A stretch of 64,000 nucleotides of DNA from an uncultured Clostridia bacterium (GCA_946414315.1 CAMKNZ010000001.1:186001-250000); one strand, 5' to 3'; positions 1 to 8,916 are shown, numbered from the stretch's first letter. Notes: generated from the letters alone by a model not told the origin. Numbers and translations: made by a program.

Positions 1-784
1 TCCCCAGCTGTGCAGGATACTGAGACCGTTTTTTGATCTGTTCTCCCACCGGGCGGTGAATAACGTCCGTGATTTCCTGTCCCCGGTACTTAGTATAGGA
101 AGTCCCCAGATTCAGATGAAGGAAGTTCTGGTGAATGAACGGGAATCGCCCGTCCACATAGAGCAGGTATTTATGGGTGGTTCCGGAACCCACCAGGGCA
201 TAGAAGCCACTGTAAGGATCCTTCTCCACCCGGATATAACGCTCCGTCAGTGCGGGATCGGTGACGTCGCCGGTTGTTTCCAATGTTACAAGATGCGTGA
301 AATAATGCCAGACGCGGCTGAACACGCTCTTTTCATGAACGGCCAGCAGGTAGCCGTTGCCGCCTGTCTTGACCTTGCCCGACTTGGCCCGGGCGGGAGC
401 CACATAGGTCGTTTTGTATCCTTTCGCCTCATTTTCGGCGATAAACTCCTGCACAGAAGCGTTCTCCAGATACGTGTTTTCGTCCTGGATAGCATCCTTG
501 TCCGCCTTATAATCGGCATTCTTGGTATATTCGCTGCCGTACAGCGTTTCATACTTGTTTTTCAGAAAATTCGCATAATCTGTAAATTCCAGATAGCCGT
601 ACTTCGAATACATGGTGTATTCGTAAAAAATCCGGTCATTATTGCTTTTTTTGTTCCATGTATCGTCCATCTGGAAAATGACGTTGCGGTTGATCACGCT
701 GAATACCAACAGCATGACCGTCGCCACCACAACAATCAGGGAAAAGATGGAGAACAGGATCCGTTTCCCCAGATATCTTTTCAT
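1..784 (-). CDS. Peptide ABC transporter permease (OppB/DppB type), N-terminal part, cut by window edge
   Basis: The reading frame stays open from an ATG at 784 to the left edge, so about 261 residues of the N-terminus are present. It begins MKRYLGKRILFSIFSLIVVV, a short basic stretch and one membrane helix as in OppB/DppB permeases. A long polar region follows, rich in Tyr and Lys (for example KNKYETLYGSEYTKNADYK), where the family has its first extracytoplasmic loop; here it is unusually long, as in some clostridial peptide permeases. The core permease helices and EAA loop would lie beyond the window. It follows the oligopeptide-binding protein on the same strand, with a hairpin terminator between them. 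The role in oligopeptide import is inferred from the N-terminus and the neighbour, not from the missing core. Confidence 0.72.
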   Translation of the reverse strand, partial: MKRYLGKRILFSIFSLIVVVATVMLLVFSVINRNVIFQMDDTWNKKSNNDRIFYEYTMYSKYGYLEFTDYANFLKNKYETLYGSEYTKNADYKADKDAIQDENTYLENASVQEFIAENEAKGYKTTYVAPARAKSGKVKTGGNGYLLAVHEKSVFSRVWHYFTHLVTLETTGDVTDPALTERYIRVEKDPYSGFYALVGSGTTHKYLLYVDGRFPFIHQNFLHLNLGTSYTKYRGQEITDVIHRPVGEQIKKRSQYPAQLG

Positions 785-819
785 GAAAGCACCAACTTAA
801 TCTTCATATTTGCCGGTTC

Positions 820-861
820 AAAAAAAGGACAGGTGGGGAAGCGGTATTTCGCCGCTTCCCC
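820..861 (-). terminator. Intra-operon hairpin terminator between binding protein and permease
   Basis: On the minus strand a 10-bp stem (GGGGAAGCGG/CCGCTTCCCC, 835-861) is followed within ten bases by a run of seven T. It lies between the binding-protein stop and the permease start. Partial termination here would give more binding protein than permease, a common arrangement in ABC importers. Confidence 0.75.
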
Positions 862-906
862 ATCCCTTCTGTCTTAATGACATCTTTGGATCAGAATAAT
901 CCGGAA

Positions 907-2976
907 TCAATACAGACCGATCACCTTGGTCATATAGCCGGCGCCGCCGCCCAGGAAGGTGTTCAGGTAAGTATTGGGATCGCCGTAGTCAGGACCCCAA
1001 CCGGAACCGTAGAACATATCGAAGTTACCGGCTTCGCCGTTGCTGGCGCGATAGCCGCAGGCATAGAAGTCTTCAGGCGTGGTCGCTTCGATCAGGTTCA
1101 CGATGACGTTCTCGGCACCCAGGGTTTCTTCAATCTTCTGCTTGTAGGCCTGAGCCTGAGCAGCCTGGGAAGCGGAAGCTCCGTAGTAGACATCGTCGAT
1201 CTGGATCGGCCAGGACACAGTGTCGCCCAGCTCTTCCTTCGCCTTGGCCAGGTATTCCTTGGCAGCGTCAGGATTGAACCAGCCGTCGATCGCATCGGCG
1301 ACCTTGACTTCGCAGCCCATCTGATCGAGATAGAACTGCACGATCTCGCCGTACATAGTACCAGCCTTGAATTCATTGCCGTCCGCGTCCTTGGCGTCCG
1401 CGCTCAGCTGCACGAATTCGGGGTGAGTGTACATATTGCGCAGGGAAGCGTACTTCAGGTCTTCGCCGCGGGAAACCGCATTGTAGGTGCCCTTGTCGAA
1501 AGCATACTGCAGAGCCTTGCGGAAGTTCTTGTTCCACAGAGCGGTCTGCGTGTCGATCTTCTGCTGCTCGGTCTTCGGGGACTTGCAGGCACCGCTGGCC
1601 AGCTCGAAAGTGCCGCGGTTCATGTTCAGGCCACCGAAGTAAGAGGTGGAAGTGGTGTCGGTCACGAAGGCATACTTATCAAAGTTGCCGTCGTCCTTGG
1701 CCAGCTTCAGGATACCGGTGGACTCGGTCAGAGCTGCCGCAACATATGTGCCGGCGACGGTATCAGCATAGTACTGGGTGGGATTCTCGCCGTTGTCATA
1801 GATCCAGGTGATGCTGTCCAGCTTGATCTTGTCAGCGTCGTAGTAGTTTTCGTTCTTCTTCACTACGATCTCGGAATCAGCAACCAGCTTCTGGAGCAGG
1901 AACGGTCCGCAGTAAACCTGGGAGGATACATCCGTGTTCTGTCCGTAGGTGTAGGTGCTGGTGTCAGCGGAAGCCGCGACAAATTCCTCGCCGCCGAACA
2001 CGCCGCCATGGCTCAGATACCAGTCTTCACAGATCGGCAGGAAGCAGCTGTAGGTCAGCATGGTCATGAAATAGGAAGTGGGCTTCTCGAGGGTGATAAC
2101 CAGGGTGTAGTCATCGGTAGCTTCGTAGCCGACATCTTCCCAGGCGCCGCCTTCAGCATAGTAAGCAGTTGCGCCCTTGATAACGCCGTCAACCAGCCAC
2201 TCCAGACCGGCCTTGGCATCCAGCATGTGGCGGAAGCCGGCAACGAAGTCCTTCGCGGTCACGGGAGCGTATTCTGCGCCTTCGGAAGTGAACCATTTCG
2301 CATCCTGGCGGATGTGGAAGGTATAGGTCAGGCCGTCATCGCTGATATCCCAGCTTTCAGCCAGCTTGGGTTCCATAACGCCCAGGTTGTTGTACTGTAC
2401 CAGGCCGTCCACGGTCTGAACCGTGATCTCGGTATCAGACTGGGAGGAGGTGTTCAGCCAGTCCAGAGTAACCGGAGCAGTCTGGAAAGTGATCTTGTAA
2501 TCTTTATTAAAGGTGTAGCCCAGTCCGGACAGGATCGCTTCCGCATCGTATGCGGCCTCACCTGCAACGGCCTTCTGCCAGGCTTCCTTCAAGGTTTCAC
2601 GGTCTTCTTTCTTGATCAGTTCGTTGCACAGAACGATGGTGCCCCAGCGGTCATCGTCGTTTCCCCAGTTAACATAGGGAGCGGTACGATATGCGCGGCG
2701 GTCGATCTGATAGGCACCGCCCTGGGTGGTGGTGGGGATCATCACGGCGCTGTCCAGCAGATAAGCTTCTGCTTTCGCTTCCAGGATGAACCGTTCGTCG
2801 ATGCTTTCAGCAGCTTCAGCCGCTTCCATCAGGACAGTGAAATCGCCCAGGACAGCATCATAGATTTCATCGTCATCGCCGCGTACATAAGCCGCTTCTT
2901 CTGCGAAGGAACCGGCAACGGTCAGCAGCATGGCGACGGCCAGAAGCAGGGATACATACTTCTTGAGGGTCTTCAT
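907..2976 (-). CDS. Extracytoplasmic oligopeptide-binding protein (SBP_bac_5/OppA family) with circularly permuted layout
   Basis: A 689-residue solute-binding protein for a peptide ABC importer. Residues 1-25 are a Sec signal peptide ending GSFA|EE, without a lipobox Cys. From about residue 160 the OppA fold starts as usual (FQTAPVTLDWLNTSSQSD, LAESWDISDDGLTYTFHIR) and runs to GSGWGPDYGDPNTYLNTFL near the C-terminus, where the protein stops after KVIGLY. The segment that normally follows this point, with a helix and an AEAYLLDSAVMIPT-like strand, is instead at residues 34-140, right after the signal peptide. The protein is therefore full-size but in permuted order. A good ribosome binding site (AAAGGAG) precedes the ATG. 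Family assignment is firm. The permutation is inferred from memory of the family layout. Confidence 0.88.
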   Translation of the reverse strand: MKTLKKYVSLLLAVAMLLTVAGSFAEEAAYVRGDDDEIYDAVLGDFTVLMEAAEAAESIDERFILEAKAEAYLLDSAVMIPTTTQGGAYQIDRRAYRTAPYVNWGNDDDRWGTIVLCNELIKKEDRETLKEAWQKAVAGEAAYDAEAILSGLGYTFNKDYKITFQTAPVTLDWLNTSSQSDTEITVQTVDGLVQYNNLGVMEPKLAESWDISDDGLTYTFHIRQDAKWFTSEGAEYAPVTAKDFVAGFRHMLDAKAGLEWLVDGVIKGATAYYAEGGAWEDVGYEATDDYTLVITLEKPTSYFMTMLTYSCFLPICEDWYLSHGGVFGGEEFVAASADTSTYTYGQNTDVSSQVYCGPFLLQKLVADSEIVVKKNENYYDADKIKLDSITWIYDNGENPTQYYADTVAGTYVAAALTESTGILKLAKDDGNFDKYAFVTDTTSTSYFGGLNMNRGTFELASGACKSPKTEQQKIDTQTALWNKNFRKALQYAFDKGTYNAVSRGEDLKYASLRNMYTHPEFVQLSADAKDADGNEFKAGTMYGEIVQFYLDQMGCEVKVADAIDGWFNPDAAKEYLAKAKEELGDTVSWPIQIDDVYYGASASQAAQAQAYKQKIEETLGAENVIVNLIEATTPEDFYACGYRASNGEAGNFDMFYGSGWGPDYGDPNTYLNTFLGGGAGYMTKVIGLY

Positions 2977-3083
2977 GTGGTCATTCTCCTTTATAATTTT
3001 TTATTATCTACGGGGCACCCCCCGGATAATACGGTGATAAAAAAGACGCGGTACAGTTCATTCTCCCCTTTTCGTCCCAAAAC

Positions 3084-3114
3084 AGTATAGAGATTTTAAC
3101 ACAATCACTGCCAA
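3084..3114 (-). promoter_or_regulatory. Candidate promoter of the peptide importer operon
   Basis: On the minus strand TTGGCA (3109-3114) and TATACT (3084-3089) are 19 bases apart, giving a leader of about 100 bases before the binding-protein ATG. The long spacer makes this a moderate candidate. Confidence 0.4.
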
Positions 3115-3263
3115 ATTGCAATCAGCACGTTTTGTATGTAACCCTTCTGTATACCCCACATCTTGTTGTTCGCTTCAGGCTAAACAAATCAACGGATTGG
3201 GAACGTTTCCAATCCCTTCCGGAAGCGTTTCGGGCCGGATCCGAACTGTGTTTTCTCTGTCCT

Positions 3264-3301
3264 CTGTATACTGTCTTTTGTATACAGTTTCTTGTGTACA
3301 A
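3264..3301. promoter_or_regulatory. Cluster of GTATAC-type palindromes upstream of tldD
   Basis: The 412-base gap between the divergent peptide-importer and tldD genes holds three closely spaced palindromes: CTGTATACTG (3264-3273), TTGTATACAG (3278-3287) and TTGTGTACAA (3292-3301). The first two can also pair as an RNA hairpin. A related half-palindrome lies at 3137-3144, and TTGTACAA overlaps the tldD -10. Spacing of 14 bases centre to centre suggests a repressor operator, but no regulator gene is adjacent. The rest of the gap shows only the promoters listed. Confidence 0.4.
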
Positions 3302-3322
3302 AAGAATTAATCAGATTCTCAT

Positions 3323-3351
3323 TTGACTTACGCTTTTCCCCTTTGTACAAT
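3323..3351 (+). promoter_or_regulatory. Sigma-A promoter for tldD-tldE
   Basis: TTGACT (3323-3328), 17-base spacer, TACAAT (3346-3351). Transcription would begin near 3358, about 30 bases before the tldD ATG. Confidence 0.65.
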
Positions 3352-3388
3352 TACATATGCCACAATGAACAAGCAAAGGAGTAACCCC

Positions 3389-4834
3389 ATGAACGCACCT
3401 TTTTCTTCCTATCTGACGGGTATCGCCCCGGGACTGAAAGAACTGATCGGCCTGCTGCGGAAGCGGTATGACTACGTTTCCGTGCTGTCAACCGATTCCA
3501 CCGGTTTTTCCGTTTCCATCTCCCAGCGGGCAAAATCCGTATCCCGTGAAACCATCGCCACCGAGCGCGGCACTGTCGTCCGCGTCTACCGGAACGGCCT
3601 GTATGCCGAAGCTGCCTTCACCGGTTTTGATCCGGCGAACGTACAGGAAACCTGCGATAAAATCACCGGAGAGCTGGACGCCCAGCTGCGCCTGCTGAGC
3701 GCTGCCGGCGTCAAGCCCTACGAAACCGGCATCCTGCCGGACGAAGCCCGGACCGTGTTTGCGGAGATGGAAACCGGCCGCCTGCCCGAGGAAGAGGATA
3801 TCTCTTCCCTGGTGGACCGGCTCTCCGCCGTTTCCGACAAGGGAATGGAACAGGGACAGGCTGAGGGCCTGCGCCTGATCGACTGCATGGTCCGCGCCTC
3901 CTCCACCCATGTGTGCAAGATGTTCCTGACAGAAAACCAGGACCTGCGCCAGTCCTACGTCTTCAGCGAAGGGATGTGCGCCGGACTGGTCGCCGGGGAA
4001 GAACGCACGGACTTCGCCTACACCTCCCTGTCCGGCCGGAAAGGACCGGAGCTGTTTGACAACATGGAGGACCGGATCCCGAAGATCACAAAGATCGCAA
4101 AGGACCTGGTTTCCGCGGAGCGGGTCGAGCCCGGCGAGTACGACGTGATCACCGCGCCCGACGTAACCGGTCTGATCGCCCATGAAGCTTTCGGCCACGG
4201 CGTGGAAATGGACATGTTCGTCAAGGGCCGCGCCCTGGGTGCGGACTACATCGGCAAGCGGGTCGGCTCCGACCTGGTGACCATGCACGAAGGCGCCCTG
4301 TGCGCTGTGGACGTCACCTCCTACGCCTTTGACGACGAAGGCACACCGGCCGGCGACGTCACCGAAATCGACAAAGGCATCCTGCGCGGCGGCATCTGCG
4401 ACGCCCTCAGTGCCCTGCGTCTGGGCGTAAAGCCCACCGGCAACGGCAAGCGGGAAAAATTCTCCCACAAGGTCTATACCCGCATGACCAACACCATGTT
4501 CGATTCCGGCACCAGCACCCTCGACGAGATGATCGCCTCCATTCAAAAAGGCTATCTGCTCGAGGGTATGCAGTCCGGCATGGAAGACCCGAAGCACTGG
4601 GGCATCCAGTGCATCCTGGACCGCGGCTATGAAATCATCGACGGCAAACTGACCGGCAAGGTGGTCTCTCCCCTGGTCATGACCGGTTATGTGCCGGACC
4701 TGCTGGGCTCCGTATCCATGGTCTCCACCGACCGTGAGGTCTTCGGTTCCGGCGCCTGCGGCAAGGGGCATAAGGAATGGGTCAAGGTGGCCGACGGCGG
4801 CCCCTATCTGAAAGCGAAAGCGAGGCTGGGATAA
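3389..4834 (+). CDS. tldD: TldD-family metalloprotease subunit
   Basis: A 481-residue protein of the TldD/PmbA (TldE) family. These form a heterodimeric zinc peptidase that degrades unfolded or modified peptides in the cytoplasm. The zinc-binding HExxxH motif is at residues 265-270 (HEAFGHGVEMD), which marks this as the catalytic TldD-type subunit. The start at 3389 is chosen because AAAGGAG lies seven bases upstream and the protein then begins MNAPFSSYLTG. An upstream in-frame ATG at 3323 lies inside the promoter. Its stop overlaps the start of the tldE-like gene (TAATG), so the two are translationally coupled. There is no signal peptide. The natural substrate cannot be read from the sequence. 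Confidence 0.9.
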   Translation: MNAPFSSYLTGIAPGLKELIGLLRKRYDYVSVLSTDSTGFSVSISQRAKSVSRETIATERGTVVRVYRNGLYAEAAFTGFDPANVQETCDKITGELDAQLRLLSAAGVKPYETGILPDEARTVFAEMETGRLPEEEDISSLVDRLSAVSDKGMEQGQAEGLRLIDCMVRASSTHVCKMFLTENQDLRQSYVFSEGMCAGLVAGEERTDFAYTSLSGRKGPELFDNMEDRIPKITKIAKDLVSAERVEPGEYDVITAPDVTGLIAHEAFGHGVEMDMFVKGRALGADYIGKRVGSDLVTMHEGALCAVDVTSYAFDDEGTPAGDVTEIDKGILRGGICDALSALRLGVKPTGNGKREKFSHKVYTRMTNTMFDSGTSTLDEMIASIQKGYLLEGMQSGMEDPKHWGIQCILDRGYEIIDGKLTGKVVSPLVMTGYVPDLLGSVSMVSTDREVFGSGACGKGHKEWVKVADGGPYLKAKARLG

Positions 4835-6120
4835 TGGCTGAAATGAAAAACGCGGCGCTGGATACGCTGCTTAATGTGCTGAAAACTTCCGGGGCGGACG
4901 CCTGGGAAGTGACGGACAAAACCGAAAAAGGCTGGGAATTCTACTTCATCCGCCACGCGCTGGACCAGCACCGGGCCAAGGACATCCGTTCCTTCGGCGT
5001 CAAGGTGTATAAAAAGTTTGACGACTGCCTCGGCTCCGCCCGGGCGGAAGTTCCCGCGGACGCGTCTGAAAAAGAGATGCGCGGTATCGTGGAAGGCCTG
5101 TGCAAGGACGCTTCCTACGTGCGCAATCCTGCCTACACCCTGAACAAACCCGCCGCCGGCGGGGCACCGGCCGCCGAAGCGGAAAAGATCGACCTGGAAG
5201 CGATCAGCGGAGATTTCATCCGCACCCTCGCCTCCGTTCCGGAGACCGCCACGGAAGACCTGAACAGCTACGAGATTTTCGTCAGCGCCGTCAGCCGCCG
5301 CTTCCTGAACAGCGAAGGCATCGACGTTTCCGACGTCTATCCCTCTTCCATGGTCGAGGCGGTGGTCAACGCCCGCAGGGACGGCCACGAGATCGAACTG
5401 TACCGGCTCTTCAAATCCGGCACCTGCAGCCGGGAACAGCTGACGCAGGACCTGACCGAGGCGCTGACCTACGGCCGGGACAAGCTGGTCACCTCTGCCA
5501 CGCCGAACCTGGGCAAGGCGGACGTCGTCTTCTCCACGGACCCTGCGCGGGAGCTGTACAACTATTTCATTGACAGGCTGGCCGCCGACATGGTATTCCG
5601 CGGCATGTCCGACTGGAAGATCGGCGACGCCGTCGCGCCGGAAAACATGACTGTTGAAGCCGTAAAGACCCTGCCCAACTCCTCGAAGAACACCGTCTGG
5701 GACGCCGAAGGCGCGCCCATCCGGGATCTGACCCTGATCGACCGCGGCAAGGCCGCCGCCTACTGGGGCAGCCGTCAGTTCAGCCAGTACCTGGGGCTGG
5801 AATCCTCCTTCGCGGCTTCCAACTTCTCCGTTTCCGGCGGCACGGAATCCGCTGCTGACCTGCGCACCGGGGATTATCTGGAAGTGGTGGAGTTCTCCGA
5901 TTTCCAGACCGACGCCATCACCGGCGACATCGCCGGCGAAATCCGCCTGGGCTATCTGCATCAGGGCGGCAAGGTAACTCCCGTCAGCGGCGGCTCCGTT
6001 TCCGGCAACGTCCGGGAACTGCTGAGCGGTTTCCGCTTCTCTAAGGAAACCCGCCAGTATGACAGCCTGCTGATTCCCGCCGTAACCCGTATCCAGGGCG
6101 TGACAGTTACCGGCGCATAA
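4834..6120 (+). CDS. pmbA: TldE/PmbA-family peptidase partner subunit
   Basis: A 428-residue TldD/PmbA family protein starting MAEMKNAALDTLLNVLKTSG. It lacks the HExxxH motif of its upstream partner, as expected for the non-catalytic TldE (PmbA) subunit. The C-terminal half has the family's glycine-rich strands (for example SNFSVSGGTESAADL). The ATG shares one base with the tldD stop codon, so stoichiometric co-translation is likely. A strong bidirectional terminator follows 28 bases after the stop, closing a two-gene operon. In other bacteria the pair processes peptides such as microcins or clears toxins; no such peptide gene is evident nearby, so the role is probably housekeeping. Confidence 0.87.
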   Translation: MAEMKNAALDTLLNVLKTSGADAWEVTDKTEKGWEFYFIRHALDQHRAKDIRSFGVKVYKKFDDCLGSARAEVPADASEKEMRGIVEGLCKDASYVRNPAYTLNKPAAGGAPAAEAEKIDLEAISGDFIRTLASVPETATEDLNSYEIFVSAVSRRFLNSEGIDVSDVYPSSMVEAVVNARRDGHEIELYRLFKSGTCSREQLTQDLTEALTYGRDKLVTSATPNLGKADVVFSTDPARELYNYFIDRLAADMVFRGMSDWKIGDAVAPENMTVEAVKTLPNSSKNTVWDAEGAPIRDLTLIDRGKAAAYWGSRQFSQYLGLESSFAASNFSVSGGTESAADLRTGDYLEVVEFSDFQTDAITGDIAGEIRLGYLHQGGKVTPVSGGSVSGNVRELLSGFRFSKETRQYDSLLIPAVTRIQGVTVTGA

Positions 6121-6147
6121 TGCAGAATCATTCATAGCAAACCAATC

Positions 6148-6186
6148 AAAAGAGCTGCTTCGCAAATCACGAAGCAGCTCTTTTTT
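6148..6186. terminator. Bidirectional terminator
   Basis: Stem AAGAGCTGCTTCG/CGAAGCAGCTCTT with an A-run on one side and T6 on the other. It serves the tldD-tldE operon and the convergent dehydrogenase gene. Confidence 0.93.
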
Positions 6187-6198
6187 GCTGTTCGGGTT

Positions 6199-7272
6199 TC
6201 AGAAGCACTTCCCGCTCTTTTTCCCGCCGCACTCCTGCAGTTTGCCGCATTTGTAGCACAGCTCGTTCACGCTCGTACCCTCTGCGAGGAAGGTGCGGAT
6301 GTTGTCCAGGGTCGTGTCCGCGATGTTTGCCAGCGCATCCTGCGTCAGGAAGGCCTGGTGGGAGGAAACGATCACGTTAGGCATGGAAATCAGCCGCGCC
6401 AGCGTATCGTCCTCCACGATATGGCCGGAAAAGTCATGGAAGAAGATGCTGGATTCCTCTTCGTACACGTCCAGGCAGGCCGCGCCGACCTGCCGGCTCT
6501 TGATCCCTTCCAGCAGGTCTTCCGAATCGATCAGCCCGCCGCGGGAAGTGTTCAGGATCACCACGCCCTTTTTCATCTTCGCGATGCTGTCCCGGTTGAT
6601 CATGTGCGCCGTTTCATCCGTCAGGGGGCAGTGCAGGGAAAGGATATCGCATTCCTTCCAGAGCTCCTCCAGGTCGGTATAGCGGACGCCCTTCTCCTTC
6701 AGCCTTTCGTTCGGGAACTTGTCGAAGGCCAGCACCTTCATCCCGAAGCCCAGGCAGATATCGATGAAGCAGGCGCCGATCTTGCCCGTGCCGATCACGC
6801 CCACGGTCTTGCCGTGCAGGTCGAATCCGGTCAGCCCGTTCAGGCTGAAGTTGAAATCCCGGGTCCGGATATATGCCTTATGGATCCGGCGGATGGATGT
6901 CAGAAGCAGCGCCGCAGCATGCTCGGCCACCGCGTAGGGCGAATAGGCAGGTACCCGGACCACATGGATTTTTCCGAAACAGGCCTCCACGTCCACGTTG
7001 TTGTATCCGGCGCAGCGCAGGGCGATCAGCTTCACGCCCATGCCGGCCAGCGTTTCCGCCATAGCCCCGTCTACTATATCGTTCACAAAGATACAGACTA
7101 CGTCTGCGCCCTTCGCCAGGTTCACCGTATCCGCGCTCAGCCGGGTATCGAAAAACTTCATTTCGCATTCCGGCAGGTCCGGATGCGCTTCCCGGTATGC
7201 CGGCAGCGCGGTTTCAAAGGATTGGATATCGTAATCTTTCGCGTCAAAGAATACAATGCGGATCGGTTTCAT
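6199..7272 (-). CDS. D-2-hydroxyacid dehydrogenase (D-lactate dehydrogenase type)
   Basis: A 357-residue NAD-dependent D-isomer-specific dehydrogenase, closest in feel to fermentative D-lactate dehydrogenase (pyruvate + NADH to D-lactate). The NAD-binding motif GVIGTGKIG lies near residue 165. Catalytic Arg is in NTSRGGLID, Glu in the DVYEEE stretch, and the proton-donor His in SSHQAFLT. The C-terminus ends with a cysteine-rich tail (CYKCGKLQECGG, final Cys-Phe). The tail extends a little past the normal end of the fold and could bind metal. A GGAGG site precedes the ATG. The amylase gene ends 42 bases upstream on the same strand, so the two may share a transcript. Substrate specificity is inferred. 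Confidence 0.88.
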   Translation of the reverse strand: MKPIRIVFFDAKDYDIQSFETALPAYREAHPDLPECEMKFFDTRLSADTVNLAKGADVVCIFVNDIVDGAMAETLAGMGVKLIALRCAGYNNVDVEACFGKIHVVRVPAYSPYAVAEHAAALLLTSIRRIHKAYIRTRDFNFSLNGLTGFDLHGKTVGVIGTGKIGACFIDICLGFGMKVLAFDKFPNERLKEKGVRYTDLEELWKECDILSLHCPLTDETAHMINRDSIAKMKKGVVILNTSRGGLIDSEDLLEGIKSRQVGAACLDVYEEESSIFFHDFSGHIVEDDTLARLISMPNVIVSSHQAFLTQDALANIADTTLDNIRTFLAEGTSVNELCYKCGKLQECGGKKSGKCF

Positions 7273-7314
7273 TTGTGTTGTTTACCTCCGTTATTCCGCG
7301 TTCTGAACGCCGGA

Positions 7315-8883
7315 TCATTTCAGCACCGCGCTGGTCTGGGGTCCCAGTGTCAGCAGCGTTCCTTCCAGGGTGGCGATATTTTCACTGGGATTCACCGCGA
7401 TTGAAGCGGCAATCTCCCCGAAGGGCTGTTCCGTTGCTTCCGCAAGATCCACCGAAAGCGTCTTTCCCGTCGTATTGTGGAAAACGCCCACTGTGCTGCC
7501 GTTCCAGGTGCAGAGGAATCCGCCCATCTTGGTGTCTTTGAACTGCAGCGCCGTATATTCTCCCCGGGCAATCTCCGGATTCGCTTTCCGGATGGCGATC
7601 AGCTTCCGGTAGTGCTGCAGGATGCTTCCCTCCATCCCTTCCAGGTCTTTCACCGAATAGGGCGTCTGCTTGTCATAGGTGCTTCCGGCAGGATCCTTTA
7701 CGGTATCCCCGTCTCCCCACAGCATGGCAAGGCGCCGGTTCGCGTCCGTATTCGCGCCGCCCCGGGAACCCCGCAGGCCGATCTCTTCCCCGTAATAAAT
7801 GAAGGGTGATCCGGGCGTCAGGATATACAGGTTCGCCGCCATCGCCATCCGTCCGCTTGCCACCGTCAGATATCCGGTGGCCCGGTCGGTATCGTGGTTG
7901 GCGATGAACGGAATATTCATCGCTTCCGGATTGATCCCGTGGATCTGATCCAGATATTTCTGTGTGGATGACGTCAGTTTGTTCACGTCCCCGTTCTTGG
8001 CGGTCACCGCGATCACGCCTTCCGCCTGCGCGGTGGAAAAGCGGAAACAGTTGAAAGCCTTCAGGTAGCGGTTGGTGATCCCGTCCCCGTCCCAGACCTC
8101 CGCCACGGTGTAAATATCCGGGTTGATCTTCTTCAGTTCGTCCATATACCAGGTCCAGAATTCCGCGTTCCGTTCATGTTCCCCGTAATAGGGATACTTG
8201 GCCGCGTCAAAGCGGAAACCGTCAATACCGATGCTCAGCCAGTACGCCGCCACATCCAGCACTGTCTGGCGGACCCGCTGGTTGTCAAAATTCAGTTCCG
8301 GCATATGATCGGAGAAGTTGGCCTCCACCAGCAGATCCGGCTGCTGAATGCGCATGAAATGCCGGCCGGCAGGGATCTCGGCATCCGGTTCCAGCCAGGT
8401 ATAGAAGTCATACCAGATATTGTCGGGGCTGTGCATCAGGTGAGCGTTCCTGAAGTTTTTATACCAGCGGCTGTCCGCGCCGGTATGGTTCAGCGGCAGG
8501 TCCAGGATCAGCTTCACGTCCCGTTCATGGCACAGGGCGGTCAGTTCCTTCAGGTCTTCCTCCGTCCCGAAGGCCGGGTCGATCTGGTAGTAATCTGTCA
8601 CATCATATTTATGATAGGAAGAAGAAAGGAAGACCGGCGTCAGCCAGATACCCTCGACGCCGAGGCTTTTCCCGGATTGCGGATCGCCGTCGTTCAGGTA
8701 ATCCATCCGGTTGATGATCCCCCGCAGGTCGCCGATGCCGTCCCCGTTGGAATCGGAAAAAGAACCGACGAAGATCTCATAAAACACGCGGCTGTTATTT
8801 TCCATCTCCAGCCCCTTTTCTTCCGCGGAGGCAGCACCGCAGATCAATGCCAGGACCAGCGCAAGCAGGAAAAAACGTTTCAT
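7315..8883 (-). CDS. Secreted alpha-amylase family glycoside hydrolase (GH13)
   Basis: A 522-residue exported GH13 enzyme for starch or maltodextrin. The start at 8883 gives a clear signal peptide (MKRFFLLALVLALICGAASA|EE) behind an AAGAAGGGA ribosome binding site; an open frame further upstream has no such features. The GH13 conserved regions are present: DLPLNHTG (region I), GFRFDAAK with the nucleophile Asp (II), AEVWDG with the acid/base Glu (III) and FIANHDTDR with the transition-state Asp (IV). A small C-terminal beta domain follows. No starch-binding module or wall anchor is visible, so release or loose association is likely. It fits with the maltodextrin importer encoded 3 kb away. 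Confidence 0.93.
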   Translation of the reverse strand: MKRFFLLALVLALICGAASAEEKGLEMENNSRVFYEIFVGSFSDSNGDGIGDLRGIINRMDYLNDGDPQSGKSLGVEGIWLTPVFLSSSYHKYDVTDYYQIDPAFGTEEDLKELTALCHERDVKLILDLPLNHTGADSRWYKNFRNAHLMHSPDNIWYDFYTWLEPDAEIPAGRHFMRIQQPDLLVEANFSDHMPELNFDNQRVRQTVLDVAAYWLSIGIDGFRFDAAKYPYYGEHERNAEFWTWYMDELKKINPDIYTVAEVWDGDGITNRYLKAFNCFRFSTAQAEGVIAVTAKNGDVNKLTSSTQKYLDQIHGINPEAMNIPFIANHDTDRATGYLTVASGRMAMAANLYILTPGSPFIYYGEEIGLRGSRGGANTDANRRLAMLWGDGDTVKDPAGSTYDKQTPYSVKDLEGMEGSILQHYRKLIAIRKANPEIARGEYTALQFKDTKMGGFLCTWNGSTVGVFHNTTGKTLSVDLAEATEQPFGEIAASIAVNPSENIATLEGTLLTLGPQTSAVLK

Positions 8884-8916
8884 GCATATTCCCTTCTTTC
8901 CACGGCCTTTTTCTGT

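Noticed and set aside
907-960. Possible frameshift truncating the OppA-like protein
   Set aside because: Other frames downstream of the stop give no OppA-like sequence, and the apparently missing segment is found intact at the N-terminus. Permutation explains the data better.
877-3090. A 737-codon open frame on the plus strand across the peptide-binding protein gene
   Set aside because: It is antisense to a clear OppA-family gene, has no ribosome binding site and gives a low-complexity Val/Gly-rich product typical of codon-position shadowing. Similar long antisense frames at 3488-4771, 4804-6165, 9754-12033, 12143-13771, 13805-15880, 30901-32658 and 45883-47568 were rejected for the same reason.
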